Assembly: GCF_900090195.1 (NCBI RefSeq)
Contig: NZ_LT607803.1
Span: 3,472,001-3,536,000 of the forward strand
Source: Variovorax sp. HW608
GTDB lineage: Bacteria; Pseudomonadota; Gammaproteobacteria; Burkholderiales; Burkholderiaceae_C
Direction: 5' to 3'
DNA: 64,000 nucleotides
In this document: positions 15,468-25,152 of the stretch, in pieces
Layout of the letters: every line of letters starts with the position of its first letter
Position numbering within the stretch: the first letter of the stretch is position 1
The notes under the pieces: model-generated
What the model was told of the DNA's origin: nothing
Databases searched by the model: none
The model's input: the letters and a program-made list of their open reading frames with translations, nothing else
Program-made: the position numbers and the translations under genes

Positions 15468-17342
15468 ATGGTCGCGACGAACGCCGATCGCATGACCTTG
15501 CGCCATTGGCTGGTGAGTCATGCGCATGCGAGACCTTCCGCGCCTGCCCTGCTCGCGACCGGATATCCGACTCTCACCTACGCCGACCTGTCGGGCGTCG
15601 TCTCGCGTGCGGGCACATGGCTGGCGTCGAATGGCTTGGGCGTCGGTTCCCGCGTCGCCGTTTGCCTGCCGAGCGGCATGGCGCTGGCGATCGCCGTGCT
15701 GGCCGTTGGCTGCCATGCCACGGTGGTTGCGCTGCATCCCGGATTGACGGAATCCGAGCTGGCAGCCTTGCTGGCCGAGGCGCGCGCCGATGCCGTGCTG
15801 AGCTGGCCGGACGATCCGCTTGCGGCGCGGCTCGCGCGGCAGCAAGGAATCACGAGCCTTGCGCTCGATCTCGAACGGTTGCTGCCCAGCCCCACGGAAA
15901 CGCTTGCCAGCGAAACCGACACGCGCGCCCGGCCCGCGCCGGATGACACGGCCTTCGTTCTCTTCACGTCCGGCACCACCGGGAAGCCCAAGCGCGTGCC
16001 GCTCACCCATCGGCAGGTGCTGGCTTCCGCGTGCAACATCGCGCGCCATCTCGGCCTGACCCCGGACGATCGCGGCCTGTGCCTGATGCCGCTCTTCCAC
16101 AGCCACGGTCTGGTGGGAGGGCTGCTTGCGCCGCTCACGGCCGGGGCGTCCGTCGTGTGCACGCCCGGCTTCGACGGCCCTGCCTTCCTGTCGTGGCTCG
16201 CCGAGTTCGCGCCCACCTGGTACACCGCGGCCCCCACGATCCACCGGGCGGTCGCCGATCTGGCACTTGAGGCCAACGGCGCGCTGTCGACCCACAAGTT
16301 GCGTTTCATCCGCTCGGCCTCCTCGGCGTTGCCGCCCGATTTGATGCAGCGACTGGAAGACCTCTGGGGCGCACCGGTCATCGAGTCCTACGGCATGACC
16401 GAGTCCGCGACCCAGATGGCGAGCAACCCGCTTCCGCCCGGACTGCGCAAGGCCGGATCGGTCGGCTTGCCCGCGGGCGCCGCGTTGCGCGTCGTCGACG
16501 CCGGCGGAACCGAGCAGCCGGCGGGGAGCGTCGGCGGCATCGTGGCGCGCGGACCCGTGCTGTTCAGCGGCTATGAGGATGCGCCCGCGGCGAACGCCGA
16601 GGCTTTCCAGGATGGCTGGTTCGTCACGGGCGACCTTGGCTGGTTCGATGCCGATGGCTACCTGCACATCGTCGGACGCGACGCCGACATCATCAATCGC
16701 GGCGGCGAGAAATTCGCGCCCTTCGAAATCGAGCAGGCGCTGCTGCGCCTGCCCGCCGTGGCCCAGGCGGCCGCCTACCCGGTGCCGCATCCGACGCTGG
16801 GCGAGGACGTGCACGCCGCCGTGGTGCTGGAGCCTGGCCGCGACGCCGATCCGCACGCCCTTCGCACGGCGCTCTTCGGGACCATTGCCGACTTCAAGGT
16901 CCCCGCGCGCATCCACGTCCTGAACGAGATCCCCACAGGCAGCGGCGGAAAGCTGCAGCGCCGCCAGCTGCACCGGCAGATCGAGCGCGCCGCGCCCGCG
17001 CCCGCGCCCGGCGGCAGCGTGCGCGCTTTCACCGCCATCGAGGCGCGCACCGCGAGCCTTTTCGCCGGCTTGCTGGGCCGACCGGTCGCCAGTCCCGACG
17101 ACAACTTCCTTGCACTGGGAGGCGACTCCCTGTCGGCGGCGCGCCTGGCGCAAGTGGTCAACGAGACCTGGGGCGTCGAGCTGTCCGCTTCGGCGGTGCT
17201 GGCCGCGCCCACGGTCGGCGCCTTCGCCGCGCTGCTCCAGGCCGCCATCGACGACGCCGATGCGCTTGGCGATGCACTGCAGAGCGAGATCGACCGACTC
17301 ACCGACGAGGACATCGAGCGCCTCCTCGACCACGACACCTGA
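15468..17342 (+). CDS. Acyl-activating A-T protein: oxalate/acyl-CoA ligase-like AMP-binding domain fused to a carrier domain
   Basis: Starting from the ATG at 15468 (behind AAGGGAA; a GTG at 15432 would add 12 residues) the product has 624 residues. The adenylation domain has the P-loop FTSGTTGKPKRVP (about 167), LPLFHSHGLVGGL-like LMPLFHSHGLVGG, TWYTAAPTIH, YGMTESATQ, VTGDLGWFD and the late Lys in TGSGGKLQRRQ. The HSHGL/YTAAPTIH wording resembles oxalyl-CoA and medium-chain acyl ligases more than amino-acid A domains. A carrier domain follows with phosphopantetheine Ser in FLALGGDSLSAA (about 550). It ends in an acidic helix (EIDRLTDEDIERLL), plausible docking to the next protein 23 bp downstream. 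Likely role: load the starter acid of the peptide. Confidence 0.75.
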   Translation: MVATNADRMTLRHWLVSHAHARPSAPALLATGYPTLTYADLSGVVSRAGTWLASNGLGVGSRVAVCLPSGMALAIAVLAVGCHATVVALHPGLTESELAALLAEARADAVLSWPDDPLAARLARQQGITSLALDLERLLPSPTETLASETDTRARPAPDDTAFVLFTSGTTGKPKRVPLTHRQVLASACNIARHLGLTPDDRGLCLMPLFHSHGLVGGLLAPLTAGASVVCTPGFDGPAFLSWLAEFAPTWYTAAPTIHRAVADLALEANGALSTHKLRFIRSASSALPPDLMQRLEDLWGAPVIESYGMTESATQMASNPLPPGLRKAGSVGLPAGAALRVVDAGGTEQPAGSVGGIVARGPVLFSGYEDAPAANAEAFQDGWFVTGDLGWFDADGYLHIVGRDADIINRGGEKFAPFEIEQALLRLPAVAQAAAYPVPHPTLGEDVHAAVVLEPGRDADPHALRTALFGTIADFKVPARIHVLNEIPTGSGGKLQRRQLHRQIERAAPAPAPGGSVRAFTAIEARTASLFAGLLGRPVASPDDNFLALGGDSLSAARLAQVVNETWGVELSASAVLAAPTVGAFAALLQAAIDDADALGDALQSEIDRLTDEDIERLLDHDT

Positions 17343-17365
17343 CCACCACCCTCTGCTGCCACGAA

Positions 17366-20300
17366 ATGGATGTCGCCCCTGACCTGAATCAACCCCCGCC
17401 GGAGGCCTTGGACATCGACATGGCCGTTGTCCGGCGCCGCCTGCTCGCGCGAAAGCTCCAGCAGCAGCGCGCTCTGCCGGCGTCGCGACCCGCCTCCGCG
17501 CCGCCGCAGGACGCGCCGCTGTCGTTCGCGCAGGAGGGGCTCTGGTTCCTCGATCTGCTGGAGGCCGGCAGCGCCGCCTACAACATCCATTCGGTCACGC
17601 GGCTGCAAGGGCCGCTGGACGCCGGGCGCCTCGAGCAAGCCTTGCGTGCGTTGGTCGCCCGGCACACCAGCCTGCGCACCTCGTTCCACGCGACCGAGCA
17701 GGGGCCGGTGCAACGCGTCATGCCGGTCGCGGAAGCCCTGGAAGGCTTTCGCTTCACACGCGTCCGAGGCCTGGCGCAGGAGGGCTCGGACGCGGTGCTC
17801 GACGCCCACATCGCCGCCAGCGTGGCCCGGCCCTTCGACCTGTCGCACGCACCCCTGCTGCGCGCCGACCTGTTGCGCGTCTCACCCGAGGATCACGTGC
17901 TGGTGCTGGTGATCCACCACATCGTCGCGGACGGCTGGTCGATGAGCATCATCCATCGCGAGCTCGCCCGGCTCTACGCCCGCAGCGGTGGAACGCCGCC
18001 GCTGACCGAACCGGTGCTTGCCTTCAGCGACCATGCAGCGCAGCAGCGAGAGCGATTCGAACACGGCGAGATGGGCGCTGCGCTCGACTACTGGCGCAAC
18101 AAGCTGCACGACCTGCCAACCCTGCAGCTGCCCACCGACAGGCCCCATCCGCCGCAGGCCGGTTCGGCCGGCCGGACCCTGGCGTTTCGCATCGACGCCG
18201 GGCTCACGGCCGCAGTGCGGGCCTTCGCGACGCGGCAGGATGCCACGCTCTTCATGGCCCTGCTCGCGGCCTTCCAGGCGCTGCTCATGCGTTATACGGG
18301 CCAGGACGACGTTGCCGTCGGCGTGCCGTTCGCAGGGCGGGATGACCCGCGCGTGCGCGACGTGGTCGGCTTCTTCGTCAACACGCTGGTCCTGCGCGCC
18401 GATCTCGGCAGAGAGCCCTCCTACGTCGAGCTGGTGCGGCGCAGCCGCGAGGCGACGCTGGAGGCGCTGACGCACCAGGGGATGCCGTTCGACCGCCTGG
18501 TGAGCGAACTCAGTCCGGTCCGCGATGCAAGCCGCAACCCCCTCTACCAGGTGTCCTTCGCGCTGGAGAACTTCGACCACCGTGTCCTCCAGCTCGAAGG
18601 CCTGCACAGCGAGCGGCTGGGCGTGCACTCGCAAAGCGCCAAGTTCGACCTGTCGCTGAACGTGGTCGGGGTCGGGACGTGCCTCGAAGCCGAGATCGAA
18701 TACCGCACCGACCTGTTCGATGCAGAGACCGTCGAGCGCATGGCGGCGCACTTGCGCCGGCTGCTCGCGGCCATGGTGGCAGAGCCCGAACGCGCGGTGG
18801 CCCGGCTGCCCTTGCTGGGCGAGGCCGAGCGGCAGCAGTTGCTCATCGAATGGAACGACAGCGCCCGCCCCCTCGCCAACGACCGGCCGGTGCACGTGCA
18901 TGTTCGCGACCAGGCACTGCGGACGCCGCAGGCCATCGCGCTGCGCTTCGGCCAGGACGCCATGAGCTACGCGCAACTCGACGCGTCGTCGCAGCAGCTC
19001 GCCCACCTGCTGCGGCGCAAGGGCGTGGGGCCGGAGGCCGTGGTCGGCCTTTGCATGAAACGCGGCTTCGGCCTGGTGGTCGGGCTGCTCGCCGTCTTCA
19101 AGGCCGGCGGGACGCTGCTGCCGCTCGATCCGGACCATCCGCCCGAGCGCCTGCGCGCCATGCTCGCCGATGCGGCGCCCACGCTCGTGCTCGCAGAGGC
19201 GCCCTTCGGCGACGCCCTGCGGCAACTCGACGCGCTGCCGACATGCGAAATCCTCGAGGTGCAGGGAGGCGGCGGCGAGATGGCGCAGGAGCCGCTGCCC
19301 GCGCCGGACGAACTCAGCCGGCCGGAGCACATTGCCTACCTCGTCTACACCTCCGGCTCGACCGGCGAGCCCAAGGCCGCGCAACTGACGCACCGGGGCC
19401 TTTGCAATCACGTGCTCTGGATGAACGATGCGCTGCGGCTCGCCCCGGAAGATCGCGTGCTGCAGAAGACCTCGATCAGCTTCGACGCGTCGCTCTGGGA
19501 GTTCCTCGGGGCATTGAGTTCGGGCGCCGAGCTGGTGCTGGCGCAACCCGATGCGCACCGCGACCTGTCCTTGCTGGCCGAGACCATCCGCGAGCAGGGC
19601 ATCACCGTCGTCCAGTTCGTGCCGTCGGAGATGCGCGCGATCCTGGACGAGCCGGCGATGCATCGCCGCACCCGCCTGCGCTACGTGCTCTCTGGGGGCG
19701 AAGCCCTGGACAGCGCACTCGCCCGCGCCTTTCGCCGGACGCTCCCCGGCGTCACGCTCGGCAATTTCTACGGGCCCAGCGAGGCCGCAGTGGACAGCGC
19801 CTGGTACGAGCCGGGCGAGCAGCTGCCGGAACGCCCCATCGTGCCGATCGGCCGCCCCATCGCCAATGTGCAGCTCTACGTGCTGGATGCCTGGCTGCAG
19901 CCGCAGCCGGTGAATGTCGCCGGCGAGCTGTATGTGGGTGGCGTGGGCGTGGGCCGCGGCTATCTCAACCGGCCGGAGCTGAGCGCCGAGAAGTTCGTGC
20001 CCAATCCCTTCCGGCCCGGCGAGCGCATGTACCGCACCGGCGACCTGGCCCGCTGGCTGAACGATGGCGTCGTCGAGTTCATCGGTCGCAACGACCAGCA
20101 GGTCAAGCTGCGCGGCTTCCGGATCGAGCTGGGCGAGATCGAGGCCGGCCTCCTCGGCTGCCCCGGCGTGCGTGCGGCCGCCGTGCTGCTGCGCGAGGAC
20201 CTGCCGGGGCACAAGGAACTGGTCGCCTACGTCGCCTGCGAGACCGAGGCCAACGAGGATGCGTTGCGCACCGGACTCAAGGCGCGCCTGCCGGACTACA

Positions 20301-23300
20301 TGGTTCCCGCGGCGTTCGTGTTTCTTCCCGCACTGCCGCAGTTGCCCAACGGCAAGATCGACCGGCGGCGCCTGCCGCAGCCCGATCCCGACGCGGCGGC
20401 CTCCGGCCGGATCGGGCCGCGCTCGCCGATCGAATCCGTTCTGCTGGAGACATGGCAGGCCGTGCTGGGCAGGTCCGGATTCGGGGTGCGGAACAACTTC
20501 TTCGACCTGGGCGGGCATTCGCTGCTCGCGACCCAGATCGTCTCCAGGATCAGCGCCACCTTCAGGATCGACCTGCCGGTTCGCAGCCTGTTCGAGCACC
20601 CGACGATCGAGGCGCTGGCCCGGGTGGTCGGGCGGCTGCTCGCCCGTTCGCCGGGCGGCGATGCGGCGGCGACCCGCCCCATCGCCGTGGTGTCGCGCGC
20701 GCAGCCGGCGCTCCTTTCGTTCTCGCAGCGGCGCATGTGGGCCCTGCACGAGATGGACCCGCAGGGCGCGGCCTACAACATGCGCGAGGCCCTGCGCGTG
20801 CGCGGCCCGCTGCGGCAAGACGTCCTGCGCGCCGCGCTGGACGAACTGGTCGCCCGGCACGAGGCCTTTCGCACCACCTTCGAGCTGGCGGGTGCCGAGC
20901 CCATGGCCGTCATCGGCCGGCCGCAGCCGGCAAACCTGATCGAGGTGGATGTACGCGCATGGTCCGGGCCGACGCGCCAGGCGCAGTTCGAAAGCGAGGC
21001 CCGGCGCATCGCGGCGCAGCCTTTCGACCTGCAGCGGGGCCCGCTGCACCGCTTCGTCCTCATCCAGCTCGGCGCGCAGGACCATGCGCTCGTGCTGGTG
21101 ATGCACCACATCATCGGCGACGCCTGGTCATGGGGCATCCTGCTGCGCGAGCTGCAGGCGCTCTATCGCGCGGGCGCGCACGGAAAGGCAGCGCCGCCAC
21201 CGCCGGCCCGCGCGATCGATTTCATCGACTATGCGAACTGGCAACGCGAGCATGTCAACGACGAGGTGCTCGCGCCGCAGGTGCGCTACTGGCTGCGGCA
21301 GCTTGCCGGCATGAGCCCGCTCAATCTTCCGGTCGACACCTCTGCGGCGCACCGCTTCACCAGCGAGGGCGCGCGCGTGCGGCAAGCGCTCTCCGACGAC
21401 TGGTTCATGGCGATCCAGCGCTTCAGCGGGCAGCACGGAATGACTTCCTTCATGACCCTGCTGGCGGCCTTCCAGTGGCTGCTCTCGCGCTATTGCGGGC
21501 AGGACGACGTCGCCGTCGGCACGCCGATCGCCGGGCGCACCCGCGTCGAGGCCGAGGACCTGGTCGGCTCGTTGATCAACACGCTGGTGCTGCGCTCTGT
21601 CGTACAACCCGAGCAGAGCTTCCGCGCGCTGCTGCGCCAGGTGCGCGAAACCTGCCTGTCGGCCTTCGCCCATCAGGACGTTCCGCTCGACGATCTGGTC
21701 GGCTATCTGCGCGAGCACGGCGAAGGCGGCCGCATCCCCGACGTGCGCGTCATGTTCAACGTGCTCAACACGCCTCGCCAGGCCCTGGCGCTCGAAGGGC
21801 TCGAGCTCGACTACATGCCGCTCGGCCTCGGGGCGACGCAGTTCGACCTGGCGCTCACCGTCGACACCGAGAGCGAGAACGCGCTCTCCCTGAGCTATTC
21901 CACCGAGTTGTTCACGGCCGCCACCGCGCAGGCCCTGCTGGACAACTACCTGCATCTGCTGCAGCGCCTCATCCGCGAGCCGGACCGGCCGATGCGGGAG
22001 CATGCGCTCGCGAGTCCCCAGGAACTCGCCAGGTTGGCCGCATGGAACCAGACCGGGCGTGCCTATCCGCAGGGCCACACGATCAACGACCTCCTGGCCC
22101 GCCACTGCGGGGCCGAAGGCACCGCCCTGCTGCAGCTTCCAGGCGATGCGGCGAGCTATGCGCAGCTGTGGTCGGGCGTGCACCGGCTGGCCCACCTGTT
22201 GCGCCGACGCGGCGTGCACAGGGGCACGCTGGTCGGCCTCTGCCTCCAACGCGACCCCGGCATGGTGGTGGCGCAGCTCGCCGTCCTCCGGGCCGGGGCC
22301 GCCTATGTTCCGCTCGACCCCTCCTACCCGCAGCAGCGCCTGCACGACATGGCCCGGCACGCGCAGCTGTCGCTGCTGCTGACCCGCAGCGACTTGGCCG
22401 GGCACTGGCACGGCCTGTCGCTGCCGATGCTCCTCCTGGACGCCGCCGAGGTCGAGGCGGCGCCCGACACCGCGCCGCCGCCCGACGCCGAGCGCGACGC
22501 GCGGCCGGAGGACCCGGCCTATGTCATCTACACCTCCGGCTCCACCGGCAGGCCCAAGGGCGTGATGGTGCCGCACCGGGCGGTGGTGAACTTCCTGCTG
22601 TCGATGCAGCGCGAACCCGGCCTCGGCAAGGAGGATGTGCTGGTCGCGGTGACCACGTTGAGCTTCGACATCGCCGTGCTCGAGCTGCTGCTGCCGCTGT
22701 CCGTGGGCGCCACCGTCGTGCTCGCCACCCGCGAGCAGGCCATCGATGGCGCGGCGCTGCGGGTCCTGCTCGAACAGTCGGGTGCGACCGCGATGCAGGC
22801 GACGCCGACGACCTGGCGGATGCTCATCGACGCGGGCTGGAACGGCGCCCCCGGCTTCAAGGCGCTCATCGGCGGCGAGAGCCTGAGCGAGGACATGGCG
22901 CAGGCGCTGTCCGTACGCACCGGCGAGCTGTGGAACATGTACGGCCCGACCGAGACCACCGTGTGGTCCACCTGCTGGAAGGTGCCGGCCGCACCGGGGG
23001 TGATCGCTATCGGACGGCCGATCGCCAACACCAGCGTGCACGTGCTCGATGCGCGCGGCCAGCCCTGCCCCGTCGGGTGCTCCGGCGAGATCTTCATCGG
23101 CGGCGATGGCGTGGCGCTGGGCTACCTGAACCAGCCCGGGATGACGGCCGAGCGCTTCGTTCCGGATCCGTTCAGCCCCGCTCCCGGCGCGCGGCTTTAC
23201 AGGACGGGAGACCGTGGACGCTGGCGCCACGACGGCCTGCTCGAGCACCAGGGGCGGCTCGACTTCCAGGTGAAGGTGCGCGGTCATCGCATCGAACCCG

Positions 23301-23899
23301 GCGAGATCGAAGCCCAGTTGCGGGCGCTGCCCGAGCTCTCGCAATGCCTGGTGGTGACACGCGAAGACCGGCCGGGCGATGTGCGGCTGGTGGCTTACGT
23401 GGTGGCGACGGAAGGCGCCACCGTCGACGACGCGCACCTCAAGGACCATCTCAGGGCCCGCCTGCCCGACTACATGCTGCCGCAGCACTACGTGACGCTG
23501 CAGGCATTGCCGCTGCTGCCCAACGGCAAGATCGATCGGCATGCGCTTCCCGCGCCCCTGTCCGAGGCGCGGGCCCGCCGGGAGGTCCGCAGCGCGGATC
23601 GCACGCCGGCCGAGGCAGCCCTCGCCGCTGTGTGGGCCGAGGTGCTTGGCATGGACCCGGACGAGATCGATCCGCGCGACAACTTCTTCGATCTCGGCGG
23701 CGACTCCCTGAAGGCCGGGCGCACGGTCATCCACTTCGAGCGCTCCTCGGGAGTGCGGCTGGAGACGCAGCGCCTGGTCTTCGAGACGCTGGCGCAAATG
23801 GCCCGCGGCATCGAGATGACGGACGCGCAGGCCCCGGCGCCGGCGGCCGAGCGCGCGGGCGACTCCTGGTTGAAGCGGCTGTTCAAGCTCCGGCCGTGA
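17366..23899 (+). CDS. Nonribosomal peptide synthetase, C-A-T-C-A-T, no release domain
   Basis: 2,177 residues. Domain order by motif: C1 (HHIVADGW, about 184), A1 (YTSGSTGEPK, about 660), T1 (DLGGHSLLA, about 1051), C2 (HHIIGDAW, about 1247), A2 (YTSGSTGRPK, about 1721), T2 (DLGGDSLKA, about 2113). Aligned by eye to the gramicidin A-domain, the pocket of A2 reads DILQLGMVWK, a close match to known glycine codes. A1 reads DAWQLGFVDK, nearest to glutamine-type codes and much less certain. C2 has Ala where HHxxxDG has Gly. No thioesterase, reductase or epimerase is present; the end is a short basic tail. Predicted product: acyl-(Gln?)-Gly, with release by an unknown route. Confidence 0.85.
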   Translation: MDVAPDLNQPPPEALDIDMAVVRRRLLARKLQQQRALPASRPASAPPQDAPLSFAQEGLWFLDLLEAGSAAYNIHSVTRLQGPLDAGRLEQALRALVARHTSLRTSFHATEQGPVQRVMPVAEALEGFRFTRVRGLAQEGSDAVLDAHIAASVARPFDLSHAPLLRADLLRVSPEDHVLVLVIHHIVADGWSMSIIHRELARLYARSGGTPPLTEPVLAFSDHAAQQRERFEHGEMGAALDYWRNKLHDLPTLQLPTDRPHPPQAGSAGRTLAFRIDAGLTAAVRAFATRQDATLFMALLAAFQALLMRYTGQDDVAVGVPFAGRDDPRVRDVVGFFVNTLVLRADLGREPSYVELVRRSREATLEALTHQGMPFDRLVSELSPVRDASRNPLYQVSFALENFDHRVLQLEGLHSERLGVHSQSAKFDLSLNVVGVGTCLEAEIEYRTDLFDAETVERMAAHLRRLLAAMVAEPERAVARLPLLGEAERQQLLIEWNDSARPLANDRPVHVHVRDQALRTPQAIALRFGQDAMSYAQLDASSQQLAHLLRRKGVGPEAVVGLCMKRGFGLVVGLLAVFKAGGTLLPLDPDHPPERLRAMLADAAPTLVLAEAPFGDALRQLDALPTCEILEVQGGGGEMAQEPLPAPDELSRPEHIAYLVYTSGSTGEPKAAQLTHRGLCNHVLWMNDALRLAPEDRVLQKTSISFDASLWEFLGALSSGAELVLAQPDAHRDLSLLAETIREQGITVVQFVPSEMRAILDEPAMHRRTRLRYVLSGGEALDSALARAFRRTLPGVTLGNFYGPSEAAVDSAWYEPGEQLPERPIVPIGRPIANVQLYVLDAWLQPQPVNVAGELYVGGVGVGRGYLNRPELSAEKFVPNPFRPGERMYRTGDLARWLNDGVVEFIGRNDQQVKLRGFRIELGEIEAGLLGCPGVRAAAVLLREDLPGHKELVAYVACETEANEDALRTGLKARLPDYMVPAAFVFLPALPQLPNGKIDRRRLPQPDPDAAASGRIGPRSPIESVLLETWQAVLGRSGFGVRNNFFDLGGHSLLATQIVSRISATFRIDLPVRSLFEHPTIEALARVVGRLLARSPGGDAAATRPIAVVSRAQPALLSFSQRRMWALHEMDPQGAAYNMREALRVRGPLRQDVLRAALDELVARHEAFRTTFELAGAEPMAVIGRPQPANLIEVDVRAWSGPTRQAQFESEARRIAAQPFDLQRGPLHRFVLIQLGAQDHALVLVMHHIIGDAWSWGILLRELQALYRAGAHGKAAPPPPARAIDFIDYANWQREHVNDEVLAPQVRYWLRQLAGMSPLNLPVDTSAAHRFTSEGARVRQALSDDWFMAIQRFSGQHGMTSFMTLLAAFQWLLSRYCGQDDVAVGTPIAGRTRVEAEDLVGSLINTLVLRSVVQPEQSFRALLRQVRETCLSAFAHQDVPLDDLVGYLREHGEGGRIPDVRVMFNVLNTPRQALALEGLELDYMPLGLGATQFDLALTVDTESENALSLSYSTELFTAATAQALLDNYLHLLQRLIREPDRPMREHALASPQELARLAAWNQTGRAYPQGHTINDLLARHCGAEGTALLQLPGDAASYAQLWSGVHRLAHLLRRRGVHRGTLVGLCLQRDPGMVVAQLAVLRAGAAYVPLDPSYPQQRLHDMARHAQLSLLLTRSDLAGHWHGLSLPMLLLDAAEVEAAPDTAPPPDAERDARPEDPAYVIYTSGSTGRPKGVMVPHRAVVNFLLSMQREPGLGKEDVLVAVTTLSFDIAVLELLLPLSVGATVVLATREQAIDGAALRVLLEQSGATAMQATPTTWRMLIDAGWNGAPGFKALIGGESLSEDMAQALSVRTGELWNMYGPTETTVWSTCWKVPAAPGVIAIGRPIANTSVHVLDARGQPCPVGCSGEIFIGGDGVALGYLNQPGMTAERFVPDPFSPAPGARLYRTGDRGRWRHDGLLEHQGRLDFQVKVRGHRIEPGEIEAQLRALPELSQCLVVTREDRPGDVRLVAYVVATEGATVDDAHLKDHLRARLPDYMLPQHYVTLQALPLLPNGKIDRHALPAPLSEARARREVRSADRTPAEAALAAVWAEVLGMDPDEIDPRDNFFDLGGDSLKAGRTVIHFERSSGVRLETQRLVFETLAQMARGIEMTDAQAPAPAAERAGDSWLKRLFKLRP

Positions 23900-25058
23900 G
23901 CGGCCGGGTCTCCCGGTCGGCGCCGACCAGCAGGCTCCCGTCGACGTTTCGTATGTCCTGGCAGCCGCTCATTGCCAGCGAAGCGTCGATTTCGCTGCGC
24001 AGGATCTCGATGGCACGGCTCGCGCCCGACATGCCGCCGACTGCGGTGGCATAGAGCAGCATCCGACCGACCATCACCGCCTTCGCACCGGCCGCCATCA
24101 GTTTCAATACATCGCTGCCGCGCCTCACGCTGCTGTCGGCCAGCACGACCGTCCTGTCACCCACCGCGCGCGCGATCTCCGGCAGCACCTCGATGGGCGC
24201 CACCGCGCTGTCGAAGGTGCGCCCGCCATGATTCGAAACCACGATGCCGTCCGCTCCGAGCTCGGCCGCGAGGAGGGCGTCATCCGGGTGCAGGATGCCC
24301 TTGAGGACGAGGTTGCCCTTCCACTCGTCGCGCAGCCAGTGCATGTGCTTCCAGCCGAGGTCGGCCTGGTACGCCAGCGGCTTGCTCGATGCAAAGAGGG
24401 TGCTGCGATGCCCTGGCGGATAGTTCGAGTACGAAGGCACGCTGCCGGAAACCAGGTAGCGGCCGAGAACGCCGAATGCCCAGCGGGGGTGGAGCGCGAC
24501 GTCGCAGACGTTGCGCGCCGAGAACCTGAACGGCAGGCCAAAGCCATTGCGCAGGTTGTACTCGCGCTTGCTCGCCACCGGGCTGTCGAGCGTGACGACC
24601 AGCGTCCGCACGCCCAAGCCCCAGGCACGCGCCAGCAGTTCGCGCACGCGCTCTTCGTCCTCCCAGACGTAGACCTGGAACCAGACGGTCCCTGCGCTCG
24701 CTTCGGTGATGTCCTCCAGGGAGTTGATGGCCTCCAGCGCGGCACAGAACGGGATCCTGCTCTCGGCTGCCGCCTTCGCAAGCTCGACTTCTCCGCGAAA
24801 GCGCACCAGCCCTGCACAAGCGGTGGGTGCGGCAATGATGGGGAGGTCGCATGCCTGTCCGAACAGGGTGATGGCCTGCGAACGGGTGCCACCGCCGGTC
24901 AACACCCGTGGACGGATGCGCACCGCGTCGAAGGCCGCCCGGTTGTGCCGAAGGCCGGCCTCATCCTCGGTGCCCCTGTCGATGTATTCGAACACGGCGC
25001 GAGGAAGCCGGCGCCTTGCGAGTTCCCTGAGTTCCGCGTGATTGAGGAAGGCATTCAT
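23883..25058 (-). CDS. FMN-dependent alpha-hydroxy-acid oxidase/dehydrogenase (lactate/glycolate oxidase family)
   Basis: 391 residues with the family order AVFEYIDRGTEDE, PIIAAPTACAGLV, FQVYVW, VVTLDSPVASKREYNLRNG, LVLKGILHPDDALLA, the catalytic His/Arg motif VSNHGGRTFDSA, and the FMN phosphate segment VRRGSDVLKLMAAGAKAVMVGR. It oxidises a 2-hydroxy acid to the 2-oxo acid. It has DSS where many members have DGG and RTFD in place of RQLD, so the substrate may be unusual. The gene converges on the NRPS gene and overlaps its last 17 bp. A role in making or trimming the peptide's starter acid is possible but unproven. Confidence 0.8.
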   Translation of the reverse strand: MNAFLNHAELRELARRRLPRAVFEYIDRGTEDEAGLRHNRAAFDAVRIRPRVLTGGGTRSQAITLFGQACDLPIIAAPTACAGLVRFRGEVELAKAAAESRIPFCAALEAINSLEDITEASAGTVWFQVYVWEDEERVRELLARAWGLGVRTLVVTLDSPVASKREYNLRNGFGLPFRFSARNVCDVALHPRWAFGVLGRYLVSGSVPSYSNYPPGHRSTLFASSKPLAYQADLGWKHMHWLRDEWKGNLVLKGILHPDDALLAAELGADGIVVSNHGGRTFDSAVAPIEVLPEIARAVGDRTVVLADSSVRRGSDVLKLMAAGAKAVMVGRMLLYATAVGGMSGASRAIEILRSEIDASLAMSGCQDIRNVDGSLLVGADRETRPLTAGA

Positions 25059-25152
25059 GCAGAGGGTGGCTTGTCGTTACCAAAGAGCTTACTGCACGAC
25101 CCAAGAATCGACGCTCGATCCGCGACAATCCCGGTTCTGCCCCTGAACACCC

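Noticed and set aside
17882..21109. Long minus-strand open frame opposite the NRPS
   Set aside because: Antisense shadow with low-complexity composition and no recognisable motif.
18679..24054. A 1,791-codon open frame overlapping the NRPS
   Set aside because: Shadow in the +1 frame of a GC-rich gene; Arg/Ala/Gly-rich with no domain motifs, while the overlapped frame has complete C, A and T motifs.
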